Below are positions 32,869 to 35,478 of a DNA stretch of 35,478 bases, one piece after another (the first letter of the stretch is position 1; each line of letters begins with the position of its first letter). This stretch comes from Rhodobacterales bacterium UBA3080. GTDB lineage: Bacteria; Pseudomonadota; Alphaproteobacteria; Rhodobacterales; Rhodobacteraceae. Both the position numbers and the translations under genes were made by a program. The DNA is taken from assembly GCA_002366645.1 (NCBI GenBank), contig DFBM01000115.1:1-35478 (forward strand), in the 5' to 3' direction. The notes under the pieces were generated by a model. The model searched no databases. It was not told where the DNA came from and saw nothing but the letters and a program-made list of their open reading frames with translations.

Positions 32869-34046
32869 CGACACCAATCACTTTTTACATATTAGCTGGC
32901 GAAAGTTCTGGTGACCGTCTTGGGGCCGCGTTGATGCGAGACTTACGCTCGACGTATAAAGGTGAGGTTAATTTTGTTGGGGTCGGCGGAAGTATGATGG
33001 CCGAGCAAGGGCTCAAATCTATATTTCCTATGGACGAATTGTCAGTGATGGGAGTAGCAGAAGTAATCCCGAAGATCAGAAACCTTCTTCGTCGCATAAA
33101 GCAAACTGCTAAAAGTGTGATCGACGCTAATCCAACTGCACTAATCACTATCGATAGCCCTGATTTTTGCTTCAGAGTAGCCAAGCGTGTTAAACGGCAT
33201 AATTTGACTGTTCCGGTTATTCACTACGTTGCACCATCTGTTTGGGCGTGGCGGCCAAAACGAGCTGCGAAGATGGCAAAATTTGTTGATCACGTGTTGG
33301 CGTTATTACCATTCGAGCCGCCTTACATGCAGGCTGAGGGCATGAGTTGTGATTTCGTCGGGCATCCGATTACAGAAGAAAAACAAGCCGATGCGATCGA
33401 AATTACAAAATTTCGAAAGGAATTTGGTCTAGAGGAAGACGCTAAACTATTGGCTGTTTTGCCGGGTTCCCGTTCGGGGGAAGTAGAGAAATTGGGGCCC
33501 ATCTTTCTAGAGGTCATTGATCTGTTGAGAGCTGAGCATCCGGATCTAAAAGTGGTAATTCCATCTGTTGCAGCCAGAGTTGACCAGTTGACTGCAATTT
33601 TTCGAGCCCCCGATATTGTAATTCTAGATCCGCGCGGGGTCTCTCCCGAAGTTGCCGAAGCCAGAAAACGGACATGTTTTGCATCTAGCGACGCTGCGTT
33701 GGCGGCTTCGGGTACCGTTTCATTAGAACTAGCGGCAGCAAACACGCCGATGGTAATCGCTTACAAGATGCACTGGTTGACCGCTTTCATTAAGCGGCGG
33801 TTGGTACGGGTTTCGTCAGCGACGTTGGTGAATATCCTGACTGAAACGCATGAAATCCCCGAGTTTTTGCTCGAGGATTGCACTGTGGAGAAAATATTTC
33901 CGGCAGTTAAACAGCTTCTGGAGGATTCTGATCTGGCCGACAAGCAACGTCAGGTTTCGCAAGACGCCATTCAACTTCTTTCGCGCGACGAGAGTGAAAC
34001 GGGTAGCAGCGCTGCTTCCTCTGTTTTGAATTTTCTCAAGCTCTGA
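32865..34046 (+). CDS. lpxB: Lipid-A-disaccharide synthase
   Basis: LpxB joins UDP-2,3-diacylglucosamine with lipid X to form the disaccharide backbone of lipid A. This GT-B glycosyltransferase has 393 residues, the normal length. Blocks are FYILAGESSGDRLGAALM at the N terminus, GGSMMAEQGLKS, HYVAPSVWAWRPKRAAKM near residue 120, LAVLPGSRSGEVEKLGP near residue 195, and AASGTVSLELAAANTPMVIA near residue 283. It is the last gene of the envelope operon. No T-run terminator dedicated to it is present on the plus strand beyond a short TTTT after the shared stem. Confidence 0.97.
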   Translation: MTTPITFYILAGESSGDRLGAALMRDLRSTYKGEVNFVGVGGSMMAEQGLKSIFPMDELSVMGVAEVIPKIRNLLRRIKQTAKSVIDANPTALITIDSPDFCFRVAKRVKRHNLTVPVIHYVAPSVWAWRPKRAAKMAKFVDHVLALLPFEPPYMQAEGMSCDFVGHPITEEKQADAIEITKFRKEFGLEEDAKLLAVLPGSRSGEVEKLGPIFLEVIDLLRAEHPDLKVVIPSVAARVDQLTAIFRAPDIVILDPRGVSPEVAEARKRTCFASSDAALAASGTVSLELAAANTPMVIAYKMHWLTAFIKRRLVRVSSATLVNILTETHEIPEFLLEDCTVEKIFPAVKQLLEDSDLADKQRQVSQDAIQLLSRDESETGSSAASSVLNFLKL

Positions 34047-34050
34047 TGTC

Positions 34051-34083
34051 AAAAAAAACGCCGGAGGCCCCCCCGACGCTTTT
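34051..34083 (-). terminator. Intrinsic terminator of gltA, possibly shared with lpxB
   Basis: On the minus strand CGTCGG (34078-34073) pairs with CCGGCG (34064-34059) with one U-G wobble, and a run of eight T follows (34058-34051). On the plus strand the same stem ends in only four T. It sits in the 41-base gap between convergent genes. Confidence 0.85.
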
Positions 34084-34087
34084 CTAA

Positions 34088-35386
34088 TTATCGGTTTTCC
34101 ACATCCACGTAATCGCGGTTCTTTTCGCCAGTATATAGCTGACGTGGACGACCAATCTTTTGTGTTGGATCAGCAATCATTTCTTTCCACTGGGCAATCC
34201 AGCCCACTGTGCGTGCCAATGCGAAGATAGGTGTGAACATCGATGTCGGGAAGCCGATCGCATCCAGAATAATGCCGGAATAGAAGTCGACATTAGGATA
34301 CAGCTTACGTTCTACAAAATAGGGGTCAGAAAGCGCAATCCGCTCCAACTCCTTGGCGACCTGAAGAGTAGGATTGTTTTCGATACCCATCAAATCAAGA
34401 ACTTCGTCGGCGGATTCTTTCATGACCTTGGCGCGAGGGTCAAAGTTTTTGTAAACGCGATGCCCAAAGCCCATCAAACGGAACGGGTCGTCTTTGTCTT
34501 TGGCACGCTCGATGAATTCCGGAATGCGATCAACCGTTCCGATTTCTCGCAACATGTTCAAAGCGGCTTCGTTCGCACCACCGTGCGCAGGCCCCCAGAG
34601 ACAGGCAATACCGGCAGCGATACAAGCAAAAGGATTTGCGCCAGACGAACCGGCAAGCCGCACTGTCGAGGTCGATGCGTTCTGTTCGTGATCTGCGTGT
34701 AGCGTGAAAATCCGGTCCATCGCGCGAGATACGATTGGATCAACGATATATTCCTCCGCGGGCACTGCAAAGCACATGTGCAGGAAGTTGGATGCGTAAT
34801 CCAGATCATTGCGTGGATAAATGAATGGCTGACCAATCGAGTATTTAAAGGCCCATGCAGCAATTGTCGGCATTTTTGCGATCATTCGGATCGAAGCTAC
34901 TTCGCGCTGCCACGGGTCGTTAATGTCTGTGGAGTCGTGATAGAACGACGACATCGCGCCCTGAACACCACAAATGATTGCCATCGGGTGGGCATCGCGA
35001 CGGAAACCACGGAAGAAATACTGAATTTGTTCGTGCAGCATTGTATGCCGCGTGACACGTGGGATAAACTCGTCGAGCTGCGCTGCCGTAGGAAGTTCGC
35101 CGTACAACAACAGATAGCACACTTCGAGGAAGTGGGACTTTTCTGCTAGTTGATCGATCGGATAACCGCGGTAAAGAAGCTCGCCTTTGTCGCCATCAAT
35201 GAAAGTGATCGCGGATTCGCAAGAAGCGGTTGATGTGAAACCCGGATCGTAGGTGAAGACGTCGCCTTGTGCGTAAAGTTTCCGAATATCCAATACATCA
35301 GGACCCAGATTTGGGCTATATACCGGAAGATCAACTTCCATGTCGTTGAATTTTAAACTTGCCGCGCTTTTGCTATCCGAAACCAT
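34088..35386 (-). CDS. gltA: Citrate synthase
   Basis: Citrate synthase condenses oxaloacetate and acetyl-CoA, the entry step of the TCA cycle. The 432-residue protein is of the Gram-negative hexameric type by length and N-terminal domain (ITFIDGDKGELLYRGYPIDQ). Active-site blocks are HADHEQNAS with the oxaloacetate-binding histidine, GPAHGGANEAALNML, and MGFGHRVYKNFDPRA, with the catalytic aspartate further on near AISLD-equivalent LDAIGFPTSM. The start at 35386 has GAGG on its upstream side (minus strand TGAGGTAAATAATG). It converges on lpxB. Confidence 0.97.
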   Translation of the reverse strand: MVSDSKSAASLKFNDMEVDLPVYSPNLGPDVLDIRKLYAQGDVFTYDPGFTSTASCESAITFIDGDKGELLYRGYPIDQLAEKSHFLEVCYLLLYGELPTAAQLDEFIPRVTRHTMLHEQIQYFFRGFRRDAHPMAIICGVQGAMSSFYHDSTDINDPWQREVASIRMIAKMPTIAAWAFKYSIGQPFIYPRNDLDYASNFLHMCFAVPAEEYIVDPIVSRAMDRIFTLHADHEQNASTSTVRLAGSSGANPFACIAAGIACLWGPAHGGANEAALNMLREIGTVDRIPEFIERAKDKDDPFRLMGFGHRVYKNFDPRAKVMKESADEVLDLMGIENNPTLQVAKELERIALSDPYFVERKLYPNVDFYSGIILDAIGFPTSMFTPIFALARTVGWIAQWKEMIADPTQKIGRPRQLYTGEKNRDYVDVENR

Positions 35387-35478
35387 TATTTACCTCATAT
35401 ATGGCCCCAACGGGCCCGTTCCATAATTACGCGCGTTGTCGGCCGCTTTCTGCGTTGACCACCGGATTGGGAACTCCA
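35387..35478. other. Region upstream of gltA to the window edge
   Basis: These 92 bases hold the gltA ribosome site and a GC-rich hairpin, GGCCC-GTTG-GGGCC, on the minus strand near 35403-35419, with no T run after it. No promoter could be fixed. The sequence is too short to judge whether the next gene continues on the same strand. Confidence 0.4.

Noticed and set aside
1..35478. Prophage, insertion sequence, CRISPR or toxin-antitoxin system.
   Set aside because: No integrase, transposase, Cas, repeat array or paired small toxin-antitoxin genes were seen; gene order is that of conserved chromosome.

Overview
The window looks like a chromosomal stretch of an alphaproteobacterium, most likely Rhodobacterales. 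The grounds are the gene order nuoL-nuoM-nuoN-birA-coaX-rnj, the use of LpxI (not LpxH) between lpxA and lpxB, and the orders rpsB-tsf-pyrH-frr and cdsA-dxr-rseP-bamA-skp-fabZ-lpxA-lpxI-lpxB, followed by a citrate synthase gene. Base composition looks moderate by eye. The genus cannot be named from this sequence alone. I saw no tRNA or rRNA gene, insertion sequence, prophage or CRISPR array.

Layout. (1) 1-7746: the 3' end of a respiratory complex I operon (nuoL cut by the window edge, nuoM, nuoN), running with almost no gaps into birA, coaX and rnj (RNase J) and closed by a strong terminator. (2) 7827-17161: mostly single genes in alternating orientation: a DEAD-box RNA helicase, a ferredoxin-NADP reductase with a probable FNR-type operator upstream, a membrane-anchored penicillin-acylase-family hydrolase, a beta-hydroxyacid dehydrogenase, a VIT1/CCC1 metal transporter, lipoyl synthase, a FrnE/DsbA-like oxidoreductase and an XRE-cupin regulator. 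Two convergent pairs share their stop codons. (3) 17162-20634: a candidate small RNA on the minus strand, then a leftward cluster psuK-psuG-DUF502-LysE (pseudouridine salvage, a membrane protein and an amino-acid exporter). (4) 20635-22968: a structured rpsB leader, rpsB and tsf separated by a 12-bp perfect hairpin, a terminator, and an overlooked 59-codon gene on the opposite strand with a perfect Shine-Dalgarno sequence. (5) 23076-34046: a long envelope operon from pyrH and frr through cdsA, dxr, rseP, bamA, skp, fabZ, lpxA, lpxI and lpxB. uppS, normally between frr and cdsA, is absent. (6) 34088-35386: citrate synthase on the minus strand.

How the genes fit together. The envelope operon links ribosome recycling and UMP supply to phospholipid (cdsA), isoprenoid (dxr), outer-membrane protein (rseP, bamA, skp) and lipid A (fabZ, lpxA, lpxI, lpxB) synthesis. 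Most of the content is conserved housekeeping. The parts that merit a second look are the intergenic regions: the hidden small gene at 22789-22968, the two-hairpin small-RNA candidate at 17176-17249 with an anti-Shine-Dalgarno sequence, the FNR-like box at 9671-9684, and the structured RNA around rpsB and tsf. No clearly new multi-gene system is visible.
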